A DNA stretch of 33,589 nt from DASZTU01 sp035493835 (GCA_035493835.1 DATJHO010000069.1:1-33589), one strand, 5' to 3'; shown: positions 23,366 through 31,167, counted from the stretch's first letter. A program made the numbers and translations. Notes: a model not told the origin generated them from the letters alone.

Positions 23366-24064
23366 CTACGCCAGCCGCGTTTCGCCCGCCATTTCCCTCA
23401 GCACCAGCCGCGCCGCCTCGGCCGGATCGCCAGCCGCGGTGATCGGCCGGCCGACCACCAGATGCGTCGCTCCCGCCTCGAGCGCCGCCGCCGGGGTGGT
23501 CACCCGCTTCTGGTCGCCCACTTCGCCACCGGCCAGGCGGATGCCCGGGGTGACGAGCGCCATCTTCGCCCCGACGATGGCCCGCACCATCCTGGCCTCA
23601 TGGGGCGAACAGACGAGGCCGCCAATGCCGATATCGCGTGCCTGCTCGGCCCTCAGCGCGACGAGGCCCGCAACGTCCCGGCCATAGCCCGCCGCCGCCA
23701 CATCGGCATCGTCCATCGAGGTCAGGACGCTGACGCCAAGGATGCTCAGCGCCGAGCCGGCCGCACCCGCCATCGCCGCCCGCAAAGCCTTGGGGTAGGC
23801 GTGGACGGTCAGCATCTGGGCACCGGTCCTGGCAATCGCCGCCACACCCTTTTCGACGGTGTTGTCGATGTCGAGCAGTTTTAGGTCAAAAAATACCCGT
23901 TTGCCGCTCGCGATCAGGGCCTTGCCTAAGGCCAACCCATCGCCGCCATAAAACAGCTGATAGCCGATCTTGTAGAAATCGACGGCATCGCCCAGCCGCT
24001 CGATCAGCATTTCCGCCTCGGCGCGGCTATCGACATCGAGCGCAACGATCAGGGTTCCGGCCAT
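23366..24064 (-). CDS. pyrF: Orotidine 5'-phosphate decarboxylase
   Basis: The product is 232 aa from ATG at 24064, behind AAGGAGAG; the thirteen extra upstream codons lack a start signal. PyrF makes UMP, the last step of de novo pyrimidine synthesis. The barrel motifs are present in order: LIVALDVDS, FYKIGYQLF, VFFDLKLLDIDNTVEKG with the catalytic Lys/Asp set, MLTVHAYP, ILGVSVLTSMDD, GLVCSPHEARMVR, LVTPGIR and HLVVGRPITAAGDPAEAA for phosphate binding. Length is normal for the bacterial type. It is the first gene of a pyrF-dapB unit. Confidence 0.97.
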   Translation of the reverse strand: MAGTLIVALDVDSRAEAEMLIERLGDAVDFYKIGYQLFYGGDGLALGKALIASGKRVFFDLKLLDIDNTVEKGVAAIARTGAQMLTVHAYPKALRAAMAGAAGSALSILGVSVLTSMDDADVAAAGYGRDVAGLVALRAEQARDIGIGGLVCSPHEARMVRAIVGAKMALVTPGIRLAGGEVGDQKRVTTPAAALEAGATHLVVGRPITAAGDPAEAARLVLREMAGETRLA

Positions 24065-24268
24065 GCCTCTCTCCTTCGTTTCGGGTTCCTCGCATATGCG
24101 CAAAGGGAGGGCAACTGTCCCACACGGCGCGGCGGGGCAGCGATACGCCGCACCTCGCTAGGACGGGTGATTGGAGGTCCTCGAACGAAGGCATATCATC
24201 CCCGGCCTGTCGCCGCACACGCGGCAATGACCCAAGCAATGGTGATCATCCAACCAAAGGAGGATGCT

Positions 24269-24703
24269 ATGACCAAGGACGAGGTAAAGCAGCTGGACGA
24301 CCGGGGCATGGCGGCCTGGAACAATCACGATCCCGATGCCTTCTTGAGCCTCCTGGCCGACGATTTCGTCTGGTACGACTGGAGCAACGACAAGGCGATC
24401 CGGGACAAGGACGAGGCCCGCGAGTACTTCAATTCGTGGATGAGGGCCTTTCCCGACTTTCATGCCCAGCTGGTAAGCCAGGTCCTCGGCGAGGACGGGG
24501 TAGCAGGCGAGTACGAGCTGGACGCCACCAATGGCGGTCCCATCGAACTCGGCGGGAAGACGGTGCCGGCGACCCAAAAGAAGGTCCATCTGCACGGCGG
24601 CTACATGGCGGTGGTCCGCGATGGCCGGATCGCCGAGTTCCGCACCCATCCCGACATCGCCGGCATGATGATGCAGCTGGGGCTGACCCCGATCGTGCAT
24701 TGA
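24269..24703 (+). CDS. SnoaL-like (NTF2-fold) ester cyclase family protein
   Basis: The product is 144 aa; ATG 24269 follows AAAGGAGGA closely. It begins with a helix (VKQLDDRGMAAWNNHDPDAF), then LLADDFVWYDW, DEAREYFNSWMRAFPDFHAQL, and late strands HLHGGYMAVVRDGRIAEFRTHPDIAGMM. This order matches the SnoaL/polyketide cyclase branch of the NTF2 fold, where small ligands or substrates bind a conical pocket. A conserved Asp and His pair is seen, but no defined reaction can be claimed. The gene is isolated: pyrF diverges upstream and galM converges downstream across a repeat element. Confidence 0.85.
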   Translation: MTKDEVKQLDDRGMAAWNNHDPDAFLSLLADDFVWYDWSNDKAIRDKDEAREYFNSWMRAFPDFHAQLVSQVLGEDGVAGEYELDATNGGPIELGGKTVPATQKKVHLHGGYMAVVRDGRIAEFRTHPDIAGMMMQLGLTPIVH

Positions 24704-24736
24704 GGCAAAGCGGCTGCCGCCCTTTCCCCCTGCCAA

Positions 24737-24878
24737 TCGTCATCCCCGGGCTTGACCCGGGGACCCATGCTGGCGTCCCCGTACCTTCAGCGGACTTGGA
24801 GAGGCACCATGGGTGGCCGGGTCAAGCCCGGCCATGACGAGGGAAGCGCCGTGAATGCTTCGACTCGACGGGATCGCG
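24737..24878. repeat. Dispersed repeat, copy 1 (TCGTCATCCCCGGGCTTGAC arms)
   Basis: The left arm TCGTCATCCCCGGGCTTGAC (from 24737) is the near reverse complement of the right arm ending GTCAAGCCCGGCCATGACGA at 24840. The spacer holds AGCGGACTTGGAGAGGCA. Similarity to the copy at 30064 includes the spacer and goes on past the right arm to GGGATCGCG at 24870-24878, so the unit is about 142 bp. It fills the gap between the convergent SnoaL-like and galM genes and ends exactly at the galM stop. Confidence 0.85.
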
Positions 24879-25898
24879 CTACGCGATTTCGAACTCGCAC
24901 CAGTGCGAATAGGGCTGGTCCGGCGAGACGATGATGCTGGGAAAATGCGACTGGTGCAGCGCATCGGGGTACATCTGGTCCTCGAGGCAGAGGCCGGCAT
25001 ATTTGCGGTAGCGCTTGCCGCCGAGGCCGGGGACCGGGATTTCGGTGGTCATGTTGACGCTGTTATAGAGCTGCACCGCCGGGCGGTCGCTCCAGAGTTT
25101 CAGCGTCAGGGCGCCATCGGGGCCCTTCACGGTCGCGATCGGCTCGGCGTGGTTGCGGCCGGTCGCCAGCACCAAATTCAGGTCGCAATCGATCGGGCTG
25201 CCATCGGCGCGGCGCAAGATGTGGCCCTCGCGGAAGTCGTAGTCGGAGCCCTTGACCGGCAGGATCGCCCCGGTCGGGATCAGATCGCCGTCGACCTCGG
25301 TGCGCGCGCTGGCATTGATCGTGACGTGATGGTCGAGCACGTCATTCCCGGTACCGAGGTTGAAATATTGGTGCTGCACCAGCGAAACCGGGGTGCGGCG
25401 GTCGGGCTTGCCGGTGAGCTCGAGCTTCAGCCGGTTGCCATGAAGGCGATAGGTCGCCGCGAATTCGACCTTTCCGGGAAAACCCGCTGCGCCATCGGGG
25501 CTGGTGAAGGTGAAGCGCACCGCATTGGCCGCGTTGTCGATCTCGCCATCCCACACCTGCCGGCCCAGCCCGTGCGGGCCGCCATGGAGCGTGTTGCCAC
25601 CTTCATTGGTCTCGAGCTGAAACGTCTTGCCGTCGAGTTCGAAATTGCCGGCCGTGATTCGGTTGGCGACGCGCCCGGCGATCGAGCCAAAATGCGGGCT
25701 GTGCGCCGGATAGGCGTCGAATTCCTCAAAACCGAGCACCACGGTGCGATCCGCCTCGCCCTTCACCGGTACCTTCCAGTCCCGCACGACGACGCCATAG
25801 CCGATGATGTCGACTGAAACGCCGCTATCGCTGGTGAGCGTGTATGCGTCGACGCGCTTGCCTTCGAAGTTGCCGAAATTCCGGACGGTGATGGTCAT
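24879..25898 (-). CDS. galM: Aldose 1-epimerase (mutarotase)
   Basis: The product is 339 aa. Mutarotases interconvert alpha and beta anomers of free sugars; beside xylose genes it would feed the right anomer to xylose isomerase. Family motifs are visible: VSVDIIGYGVVVRDW near the start, VVLGFEEFDAYP, HFGSIAGRVANRI, ETNEGGNTLHGGPHG with the conserved His, LVQHQYFNLGTG with the second catalytic His region, YDFREGHILRRA, and the late CLEDQMYPDALHQSHFPS, with the catalytic Glu, then HWCEFEI. The ribosome binding stretch AAGGGAG is upstream. It is divergent from the LacI-type regulator, 157 bases away from its chosen start. Confidence 0.94.
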   Translation of the reverse strand: MTITVRNFGNFEGKRVDAYTLTSDSGVSVDIIGYGVVVRDWKVPVKGEADRTVVLGFEEFDAYPAHSPHFGSIAGRVANRITAGNFELDGKTFQLETNEGGNTLHGGPHGLGRQVWDGEIDNAANAVRFTFTSPDGAAGFPGKVEFAATYRLHGNRLKLELTGKPDRRTPVSLVQHQYFNLGTGNDVLDHHVTINASARTEVDGDLIPTGAILPVKGSDYDFREGHILRRADGSPIDCDLNLVLATGRNHAEPIATVKGPDGALTLKLWSDRPAVQLYNSVNMTTEIPVPGLGGKRYRKYAGLCLEDQMYPDALHQSHFPSIIVSPDQPYSHWCEFEIA

Positions 25899-25981
25899 GG
25901 CAATTTTCTCCCTTTCCTTGCGGTGATAGCGCGTCGGCGGTGCGCGGAGAAGCCATCAGCAGGTCGGGAACGGCGAAACTA

Positions 25982-26033
25982 TTGACGCGGCTCGCCAACT
26001 CCCCAAATCTTTGTGGGCGGTCCTGCTGGACCG
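25982..26033 (+). promoter_or_regulatory. Candidate promoter and operator of the xylose regulator
   Basis: TTGACG at 25982-25987 is a fair -35 box for the regulator gene, though the -10 region is poor. Downstream lies a perfect palindrome, CGGTCC-TGCT-GGACCG (26018-26033), 23 bases before the chosen TTG start. LacI-family proteins bind such palindromes, and its place after the promoter would suit autorepression and perhaps control of galM. This is inference from position and symmetry only. Confidence 0.35.
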
Positions 26034-26055
26034 GCAACCTTGCGAGGCGAGAATT

Positions 26056-27099
26056 TTGGTCGAGGAGGAAGAGAGGCGGCGCGCCACCGTGCACGATGTT
26101 GCGCGCAAGGCCGGCGTGTCGCTGGCGACCGTCGACCGCGTGCTCAACGCCCGGCCCGGCGTCCGGCCGGCGACCGCCCAAAAAGTCGAAGAGGCGATCG
26201 CCGCGCTCGATTTTCGCCGCGATCTCTCCGCCTCGCTGCTCGCCCGTTCGCGCGACCTCAATCTTTCCTTCCTCATTCCTGACGGCGCCAACGAGTTCAT
26301 GGATAATCTCGAAGCCGCCCTCCGCCGCCGGATGCGCGCCGCCGCGGCCGAGCGGCTGAGGATCGAGGTTTTACGCTTGAGGGCGCTGGATGCCGGCGAT
26401 CTGGCTGGCCGGCTCGACGCGCTGAGCAAAAGGACCTGCGACTGCGTGGTGATCGTCGCGACCGAGGACCCGGCCGTCGTCCGGGCCGTCGATTCGGCGC
26501 TGCGCCGCGGCATTGAGGTGATGACGCTCGTTTCCGACCTGCCGGGATCGAGCCGACGGCAATTCGTCGGCATCGACAACGTCGCCGCCGGCCGCACCGC
26601 AGCCGCGCTGATGGGCCGGTTCTGCCCGCCGGACGGCAAGGTCGCGGTAATCGCCGGCTCGCTCGGCCTCAGGGACCATCTCGAACGGCTGGAGGGCTTT
26701 TTGGCCGCAATGGCCGAGGACTTTCCTCACCTTTCGGTCATCGGCCCCTTCGAGGGGCAGGACGAGCGGATGGCCACCGAGGCGCTGACCCGCACGCTGC
26801 TGAAGAGCCACCACGACCTGTCCGGGCTCTATAATCTTGGGGCCGGCAATGCCGGGCTGCTCGCGGCGCTGGAGGGCTGTGGCCGGCGGGACCGGATCCG
26901 CGTCATCGCCCACGAGGTGACCGAGCCGACGCGGCGGGGGCTGGCCGCCGGCCTGATCGATGTCGTTCTCGACCAGAATCCGGACGCCGAAATCGGCGCC
27001 GCCATCGATGCGGCAAGGGTGCTTGCCCAGCACGGACCGGCCGCCCTCGACGGCGGGCGCATCGAGATCGGGATTTTCCTGCGCGACAATCTGCGCTAA
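26056..27099 (+). CDS. LacI-family transcriptional regulator (probable xylose regulator)
   Basis: The product is 347 aa from TTG 26056, with GAGGCGAG just upstream; TTG 26011 gives 15 more residues and cannot be excluded. The helix-turn-helix ATVHDVARKAGVSLATVDRV is followed by the hinge-helix region NARPGVRPATAQKVEEAI. The remainder is a periplasmic-binding-protein-like sugar domain of type LSFLIPDGANEFMDN, VIVATEDPAVV, FVGIDNVAAGRTAA and KVAVIAGSLG. Such domains bind a sugar or sugar phosphate and release DNA. Standing between galM and xylBA, it most likely responds to xylose, but the ligand is not proven by sequence. It is AT-poor like its neighbours. The final part (LDQNPDAEIGAA) is family-typical. 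Confidence 0.9.
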   Translation: MVEEEERRRATVHDVARKAGVSLATVDRVLNARPGVRPATAQKVEEAIAALDFRRDLSASLLARSRDLNLSFLIPDGANEFMDNLEAALRRRMRAAAAERLRIEVLRLRALDAGDLAGRLDALSKRTCDCVVIVATEDPAVVRAVDSALRRGIEVMTLVSDLPGSSRRQFVGIDNVAAGRTAAALMGRFCPPDGKVAVIAGSLGLRDHLERLEGFLAAMAEDFPHLSVIGPFEGQDERMATEALTRTLLKSHHDLSGLYNLGAGNAGLLAALEGCGRRDRIRVIAHEVTEPTRRGLAAGLIDVVLDQNPDAEIGAAIDAARVLAQHGPAALDGGRIEIGIFLRDNLR

Positions 27100-27151
27100 G
27101 AATTTTGGGCTCAACCAAGCCCTTTCATACGGACGAGCGGGAGGATTCGAC

Positions 27152-27187
27152 ATGGCGTCACCCAATTCTGAGGTACGTGCCTCATGA
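27152..27187 (+). CDS. Putative 11-codon leader ORF coupled to xylB
   Basis: ATG 27152 stands six bases after a strong ribosome binding site, GGGAGGA (27139-27145). The frame reads MASPNSEVRAS and its TGA (27185-27187) overlaps the xylB start codon as ATGA. xylB itself has only TGAGG at a less ideal distance. Ribosomes that finish the short frame could restart on xylB, so the ORF may set xylB translation. No codon bias points to attenuation. It could also be an accidental frame. Confidence 0.4.
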   Translation: MASPNSEVRAS

Positions 27188-28653
27188 ACGCGACCTTTCT
27201 CGGCATCGACGTCGGCACGTCCGGCGTCAAGGCCATGCTGATCGATGATAACGGCAAGCCGCTGGGCGATGCCACCGCCCCTTCCAAGGAGCCGGTACGT
27301 CCGCAGCCGGGCTGGTCGGAGCAGGATCCGGCCGATTGGTGGAATGCTGTGCTCGCCGCCGTCGACCAGCTCGCCCAGTCGCATCCGGCCGAGCTTGCCG
27401 CCGTCACCGGCATCGGCCTTTCCGGCCACATGCATGGCGCAACGCTGCTCGGTAGCAATGATGAAGTCCTCCGCCCGTGCATCCTCTGGAACGATGGCCG
27501 CTCCTTTGCCGAATGCGCGGAAATGGAGGCGGCCTGCCCGGAGTTGAGAAAAATCGCCGGCAACATCGCCATGCCCGGCTTCACCGCACCAAAAATCGCC
27601 TGGGTCCGGAAGCACGAGCCCGAGATTTACGAAAAGATCAAAAAGGTGCTGCTGCCAAAGGCCTATGTGCGGCTGCTGATGACCGGCGAGCATGTGGAAG
27701 AAATGTCGGACGCCGCCGGCACGCTCTGGCTGGACGTGGGCAAACGCGACTGGTCGGATACGCTGCTGGCGGTCACGGGCCTTGCCCGTTCGCATATGCC
27801 GCGGCTGGTCGAAGGTTCCGCCGTTTCCGCCGAACTGAAGCCCGAACTCAAGCAGCGCTGGGGCATGCAGGGCCGTATCGTGGTGGCGGGCGGCGGCGGC
27901 GACAATGCCGCCTCGGCCTGCGGCATCGGCGCCATCCGGCCGGGCGAGGGCTTTGTCTCGATTGGTACTTCGGGCGTGCTGTTCGTTTCCAACGACCGGT
28001 TCCGGCCCAATACTGAAGGAGCGGTTCACGCCTTCTGCCACGCCATCCCGAATACCTGGCACCAGATGGGCGTCATCCTGTCGGCGACCGACAGCCTCAA
28101 CTGGCTCTCCTCGGTCACCGGGCAGAAGCAGGCCGAACTCAGCCAGAAGGCCGAAGCCACGTACAAGGGCCCCGGCGAGGAGATTTTTCTCCCCTATCTC
28201 TCGGGCGAGCGGACGCCGCACAACAACGCCAATGCCCGAGGCGCCTTCGTCGGCCTCAGTCATCTATCTGATCCGGCCCGGCTGGCCCAGGCGGTGATGG
28301 AGGGTGTTGCCTTCGCCTTCCGCGATTGCCAGCGGGTGCTGACCGATGCCGGCACGAAAATCGACACCCTGCTCGCAGTCGGCGGCGGCTCGCGTTCGCC
28401 GCTCTGGCTGAAACTGATCGCGAGCAATCTCAACATGGAGATCGCTTTGCCCGAGGACGGCGATTTCGGCGGTGCGCTCGGCGCGGCCCGCCTCGGCCTC
28501 TGCGCTGCTACCGGCCGGTCACCCGAGGAGGTGATGACCATGCCGGGCATCAAGACCGTGATCAAGCCGGACCCGGCCCTGATCGAACCCTACAACCAAC
28601 AATATGCGCGGTACCGCGCGCTCTACCCAGCCATCGAGGAGGCACGTAAGTGA
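27184..28653 (+). CDS. xylB: Xylulokinase
   Basis: The product is 489 aa. It phosphorylates D-xylulose to xylulose 5-phosphate with ATP, the second step of the isomerase route. FGGY-family motifs run in order: LGIDVGTSGVKAMLID (phosphate 1), GLSGHMHGATLL, CILWNDGRS, LPKAYVRLLMTGEHVEEMSD, TLWLDVGKRDWSD, VAGGGGDNAASACGIGAI with the catalytic Asp, GFVSIGTSGVLFVS, YLSGERTPHNNANARGAFVG and VGGGSRSPLWLKLIAS (adenosine). The GHMHG and ASDA-like (MSDAAGTL) patches fit xylulokinase rather than glycerol kinase. The stop overlaps the xylA start, so the two are coupled. Confidence 0.96.
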   Translation: MNATFLGIDVGTSGVKAMLIDDNGKPLGDATAPSKEPVRPQPGWSEQDPADWWNAVLAAVDQLAQSHPAELAAVTGIGLSGHMHGATLLGSNDEVLRPCILWNDGRSFAECAEMEAACPELRKIAGNIAMPGFTAPKIAWVRKHEPEIYEKIKKVLLPKAYVRLLMTGEHVEEMSDAAGTLWLDVGKRDWSDTLLAVTGLARSHMPRLVEGSAVSAELKPELKQRWGMQGRIVVAGGGGDNAASACGIGAIRPGEGFVSIGTSGVLFVSNDRFRPNTEGAVHAFCHAIPNTWHQMGVILSATDSLNWLSSVTGQKQAELSQKAEATYKGPGEEIFLPYLSGERTPHNNANARGAFVGLSHLSDPARLAQAVMEGVAFAFRDCQRVLTDAGTKIDTLLAVGGGSRSPLWLKLIASNLNMEIALPEDGDFGGALGAARLGLCAATGRSPEEVMTMPGIKTVIKPDPALIEPYNQQYARYRALYPAIEEARK

Positions 28654-29957
28654 CTGATTTCTTCAAGGGAATTTCGCCCGTAAAATTCGAGGGGCCAACG
28701 AGCGCCAATCCGCTCGCCTATCGTCACTACAACAAGGACGAGATCGTCCTCGGCAAGCGGATGGAGGACCATATCCGCCCGGCCGTCGCCTATTGGCACT
28801 CCTTCGCCTGGGAGGGCGGCGACCCGTTCGGCGGCCGCACTTTTGACCGGCCATGGTTCGGCCCGACCATGGAGCACGCAAAGCTGAAGGCGGACGTCGC
28901 CTTCGAGCTGTTCGACCTGCTCGATGTGCCGTTCTTCGCCTTTCATGATCGCGACATTGCCCCCGAGGGCGAAACGCTCGCCGAGAGCAACCGCAACGTC
29001 CGCGCCATCGGCGAAATCTTTGCCCGGAAGATGGAAACGAGCCGCACAAAACTGCTCTGGGGCACGGCCAACCTCTTTTCCAACCGCCGCTTCATGGGGG
29101 GCGCCGCGACCAATCCGGATCCGGACGTCTTCGCCTATGCCGCCGGGCAGGTGAAGAACGTGCTCGAGCTCACCCATGAGCTGGGCGGGTCCAATTACGT
29201 GCTGTGGGGCGGGCGCGAGGGCTATGAGACGCTGCTCAACACCCGCATTAAGCAGGAGCAGGACCAGGCCGCGCGCTTCCTTGGCCTCGTCATCGAGCAC
29301 GCCAAGAAGATCGGTTTTACCGGCCAGATCCTGATCGAGCCCAAGCCGCAGGAGCCGACAAAACACCAGTACGATTATGACGTCGCGACCGTATATGGTT
29401 TCCTGAAAACCTACGGCTTCGAAAAGGACGTAAAGGTCAATATCGAGGTCGGTCACGCCTTCCTCGCCGGCCACAGCTTTGAGCACGAGTTGGCGGTTGC
29501 CGGCGGCCTCGGCATCCTCGGCTCGGTCGATGCCAACCGCAACGACCTGCAGTCCGGCTGGGATACCGACCAGTTCCCCAACAATCCGGGCGAGATGACG
29601 CTGGCCTTCTACCAGATTCTCAAGGCCGGCGGCCTCGGCAAGGGCGGCTTCAACTTTGACGCAAAAGTGCGCCGTCAGTCGATCGACCCCGTCGATCTGC
29701 TCCACGGCCACGTCGGCGGCCTCGACGTTCTGGCCCGTGGCCTCAAGGGCGCCGCGGCGCTGATCGAGGACGGCACCTACGACAAGGCAATCGACGCCCG
29801 TTACGCCGGCTGGCAGACGCCCGAGGCGCGGGCCATGCTCACGGGCGAACGCTCCCTCGCCGACATCGCCGCCCGCGTGGAAAAGGAAAACCTCAACCCC
29901 GAGCCCCGCTCGGGCCAGCAGGAATACCTCGAAAACCTGGTCAATCGCTTCGTCTGA
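28650..29957 (+). CDS. xylA: Xylose isomerase
   Basis: The product is 435 aa, near the 440 aa of E. coli XylA (class II). It isomerises D-xylose to D-xylulose with two divalent metal ions, as a cytoplasmic tetramer. The GTG start 28650 overlaps the xylB stop (GTGA) and follows GAGGAGG. Motifs: YWHSFAWEGGDPFGG, FFAFHDRDIAPEGETLAE (catalytic His and Asp), KLLWGTANLFSNRRF, NYVLWGGREGYE, ILIEPKPQEPTKHQYDYD (metal Glu and Lys), VNIEVGHAFLAGHSFEHEL and LGSVDANRNDLQSGWDTDQF (metal Asp and Asp/His set). The gene order xylB-xylA is the reverse of E. coli. No xylose transporter is in the window. Confidence 0.97.
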   Translation: MTDFFKGISPVKFEGPTSANPLAYRHYNKDEIVLGKRMEDHIRPAVAYWHSFAWEGGDPFGGRTFDRPWFGPTMEHAKLKADVAFELFDLLDVPFFAFHDRDIAPEGETLAESNRNVRAIGEIFARKMETSRTKLLWGTANLFSNRRFMGGAATNPDPDVFAYAAGQVKNVLELTHELGGSNYVLWGGREGYETLLNTRIKQEQDQAARFLGLVIEHAKKIGFTGQILIEPKPQEPTKHQYDYDVATVYGFLKTYGFEKDVKVNIEVGHAFLAGHSFEHELAVAGGLGILGSVDANRNDLQSGWDTDQFPNNPGEMTLAFYQILKAGGLGKGGFNFDAKVRRQSIDPVDLLHGHVGGLDVLARGLKGAAALIEDGTYDKAIDARYAGWQTPEARAMLTGERSLADIAARVEKENLNPEPRSGQQEYLENLVNRFV

Positions 29958-30063
29958 GGGGTTTTCACTCGGAGTATGGATCGGTTGAGTTGAGGCTGGT
30001 CACGACAGCATGGGGCCGCCGCTTTCAGTGCGGCGTCGGCATTTGGTCGCGCCCCTCGCCGCA

Positions 30064-30204
30064 TCGTCATCCCCGGGCTTGACCCGGGGACCCCCATGGC
30101 GCCTTGCCAATACCTCCAGCGGACTTGGCGAGGCATCTTGGGTGGCCGGGTCAAGCCCGGCCATGACGAGGAAACGCGGTGAATGTTTCCCTAGCGGGAT
30201 CGCG
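30064..30204. repeat. Dispersed repeat, copy 2 (TCGTCATCCCCGGGCTTGAC arms)
   Basis: Left arm from 30064 and right arm ending TCAAGCCCGGCCATGACGA at 30169 mirror each other. The spacer CAGCGGACTTGGCGAGGCA and the tail to GGGATCGCG (30196-30204) match copy 1 at 24737-24878 nearly throughout. The two copies have almost the same length (141 and 142 bp) and the same orientation. Confidence 0.85.
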
Positions 30205-30214
30205 TCCAATGCAC

Positions 30215-30292
30215 CCTCATCCTGAGCTTGTCGAAGGACGAGGTGGACCACCCGGCCCCGCGACCTCGTGGTTCGACAAGCTCACCATGAGG
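30215..30292. repeat. Inverted repeat with GAGCTTGTCGAA arms
   Basis: Arms CCTCATCCTGAGCTTGTCGA (from 30215) and TTCGACAAGCTCACCATGAGG (to 30292) are imperfect reverse complements. Between them CGAGGT and ACCTCG also pair. The pattern is a well known intergenic type in alphaproteobacteria, from memory; only one copy is in this window. It begins 10 bases after the previous repeat ends. Confidence 0.75.
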
Positions 30293-30364
30293 CCGCTTGA
30301 GTTTCTGCCCTGCAGGCCCAAAAAGGTGCAAAGCCGAGCCTGAATGTTGACGCCACGCCCCCTT

Positions 30365-30490
30365 CGTCCCCTCGCCCCTCAGGGGAGAGGGCCAGGGTGA
30401 GGGGTGAGGCGGCTGGACAAATGGTGTGGCGCGGCTGCACCCCTCATCCGGCCCTGCCGGGCACCTTCTCCCCTGAGGGGCGAGGGGACG
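30365..30490. repeat. Inverted repeat with perfect 24-bp arms
   Basis: The arm at 30365-30388 begins CGTCCCCTCGCCCCTCAGGG and is the exact reverse complement of 30467-30490, which ends GAGGGGCGAGGGGACG. Inside it GGGTGAGGGGTG and CACCCCTCATC pair further, and a small hairpin CCGGCCCTGCCGGGC sits in the right half. It lies 45 bases from the end of pncA and could stop or stabilise transcripts from both sides. Confidence 0.8.
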
Positions 30491-30534
30491 ATGGGCGCAC
30501 GGCTCTGACTTCCCCTTTTCGCTAGACTAGGGAA

Positions 30535-31167
30535 CTAACCGATATCCGCCGCCGTGATCCGCTCCACGCCTGCCGCTTCCATGTCGGCCCAGGCTTTCGC
30601 CAATGAGCCCCCGGTATCGATGCCGCGGCAGAGGTCCTCGATCACGAATACCTCAAACCCCTCGAGCCGCCCATCGAGTGCCGTCCAGTGCACGCAGAAA
30701 TCGGTGGCAAGGCCGCAGAGGAACAGCCGCTCCAGCCGGCGTTCGCGCAAATATCCGGCAAGCCCGGTCACGGTCGCATGGTCGACCTCGCGAAACCCCG
30801 AATAACTGTCGACGTGTGGGTGATAACCCTTGCGGATGACGAGCTGGGCGCCGGGCAAATCGAGGCCGGGGGCGAAGGCGGCGCCGGGCGTGCCCTTGAC
30901 GCAATGGTCCGGCCACAGCAGCTGCGTGCCGTAGGCCAGTTCGATGCTCTCGAATGGCTGTTTGCCCGAATGGCTGGAGGCAAAGGAGATATGGCCGGGC
31001 GGGTGCCAATCCTGCGTCATCACCAAATTGGCGAACCGTGGGGCCAGCCGGGTGATCGGGGCGGTGATCGCGTGGCCATCGGCCACGGCAAGGCTGCCGC
31101 CGGGCAGGAAATCGTTCTGCATGTCGACGACCAGAAGAACGTCGCGCGCCTGGGGAACAATCGGCAA
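30535..31167 (-). CDS. pncA: Nicotinamidase
   Basis: The product is 210 aa from TTG at 31167, with GGAGGGCAGG upstream; the frame runs further 5' but that part is low-complexity Gly/Arg sequence. PncA deamidates nicotinamide to nicotinate for NAD salvage. It shows LLVVDMQNDFLPGGSLAV (catalytic Asp15), TQDWHPPGHISFASSH (metal Asp53 and His residues), LLWPDHCVKGTPGAAF, VIRKGYHPHVDSYSGF (catalytic Lys113) and FLCGLATDFCVHWTALD with nucleophile Cys158. The numbering is close to E. coli PncA (D10, K111, C156). Length is normal. It follows the small secreted gene on the same strand by 71 bases across a strong hairpin. Confidence 0.94.
   Translation of the reverse strand: MPIVPQARDVLLVVDMQNDFLPGGSLAVADGHAITAPITRLAPRFANLVMTQDWHPPGHISFASSHSGKQPFESIELAYGTQLLWPDHCVKGTPGAAFAPGLDLPGAQLVIRKGYHPHVDSYSGFREVDHATVTGLAGYLRERRLERLFLCGLATDFCVHWTALDGRLEGFEVFVIEDLCRGIDTGGSLAKAWADMEAAGVERITAADIG

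Larger units (their letters stand above)
29958..30534. other. 577-base gene-free spacer holding three different repeat elements
   Basis: The spacer lies between the convergent xylA and pncA genes. It contains a copy of the TCGTCATC dispersed repeat (30064-30204), a GAGCTTGTCGAA-type inverted repeat (30215-30292) and a CGTCCCCTCGCCCCTC inverted repeat (30365-30490). Short frames seen across it follow the repeats and have no start signals, so no gene is called. No promoter pattern is evident. Confidence 0.7.

Noticed and set aside
24855..25817. A 320-codon plus-strand frame opposite galM
   Set aside because: galM on the minus strand has all family motifs; the opposite frame is a codon-bias shadow.
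26371..28263. A long open frame of about 630 codons on the minus strand across the regulator and xylB genes
   Set aside because: It lies opposite two well supported genes with family motifs, has no recognisable domain, and is the kind of shadow frame expected in GC-rich DNA.
28623..29711. A 362-codon minus-strand frame opposite xylA
   Set aside because: xylA motifs on the plus strand are complete; the reverse frame has no start signal or recognisable motif.
6866..29957. A functional link between UDP-xylose synthase and the xylose catabolic genes
   Set aside because: UDP-xylose is made from UDP-glucuronate, not from free xylose, and the loci are about 18 kb apart; sharing the word xylose is not evidence.
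24737..30490. CRISPR array among the repeated palindromes
   Set aside because: The repeats are few, differ in sequence and spacing, and lack regular spacers; no cas gene is present.
30064..30490. Insertion sequence or MITE with its transposase
   Set aside because: No transposase frame is found and no clear target-site duplication is visible; the elements look like intergenic palindromes, though a non-autonomous origin cannot be excluded.
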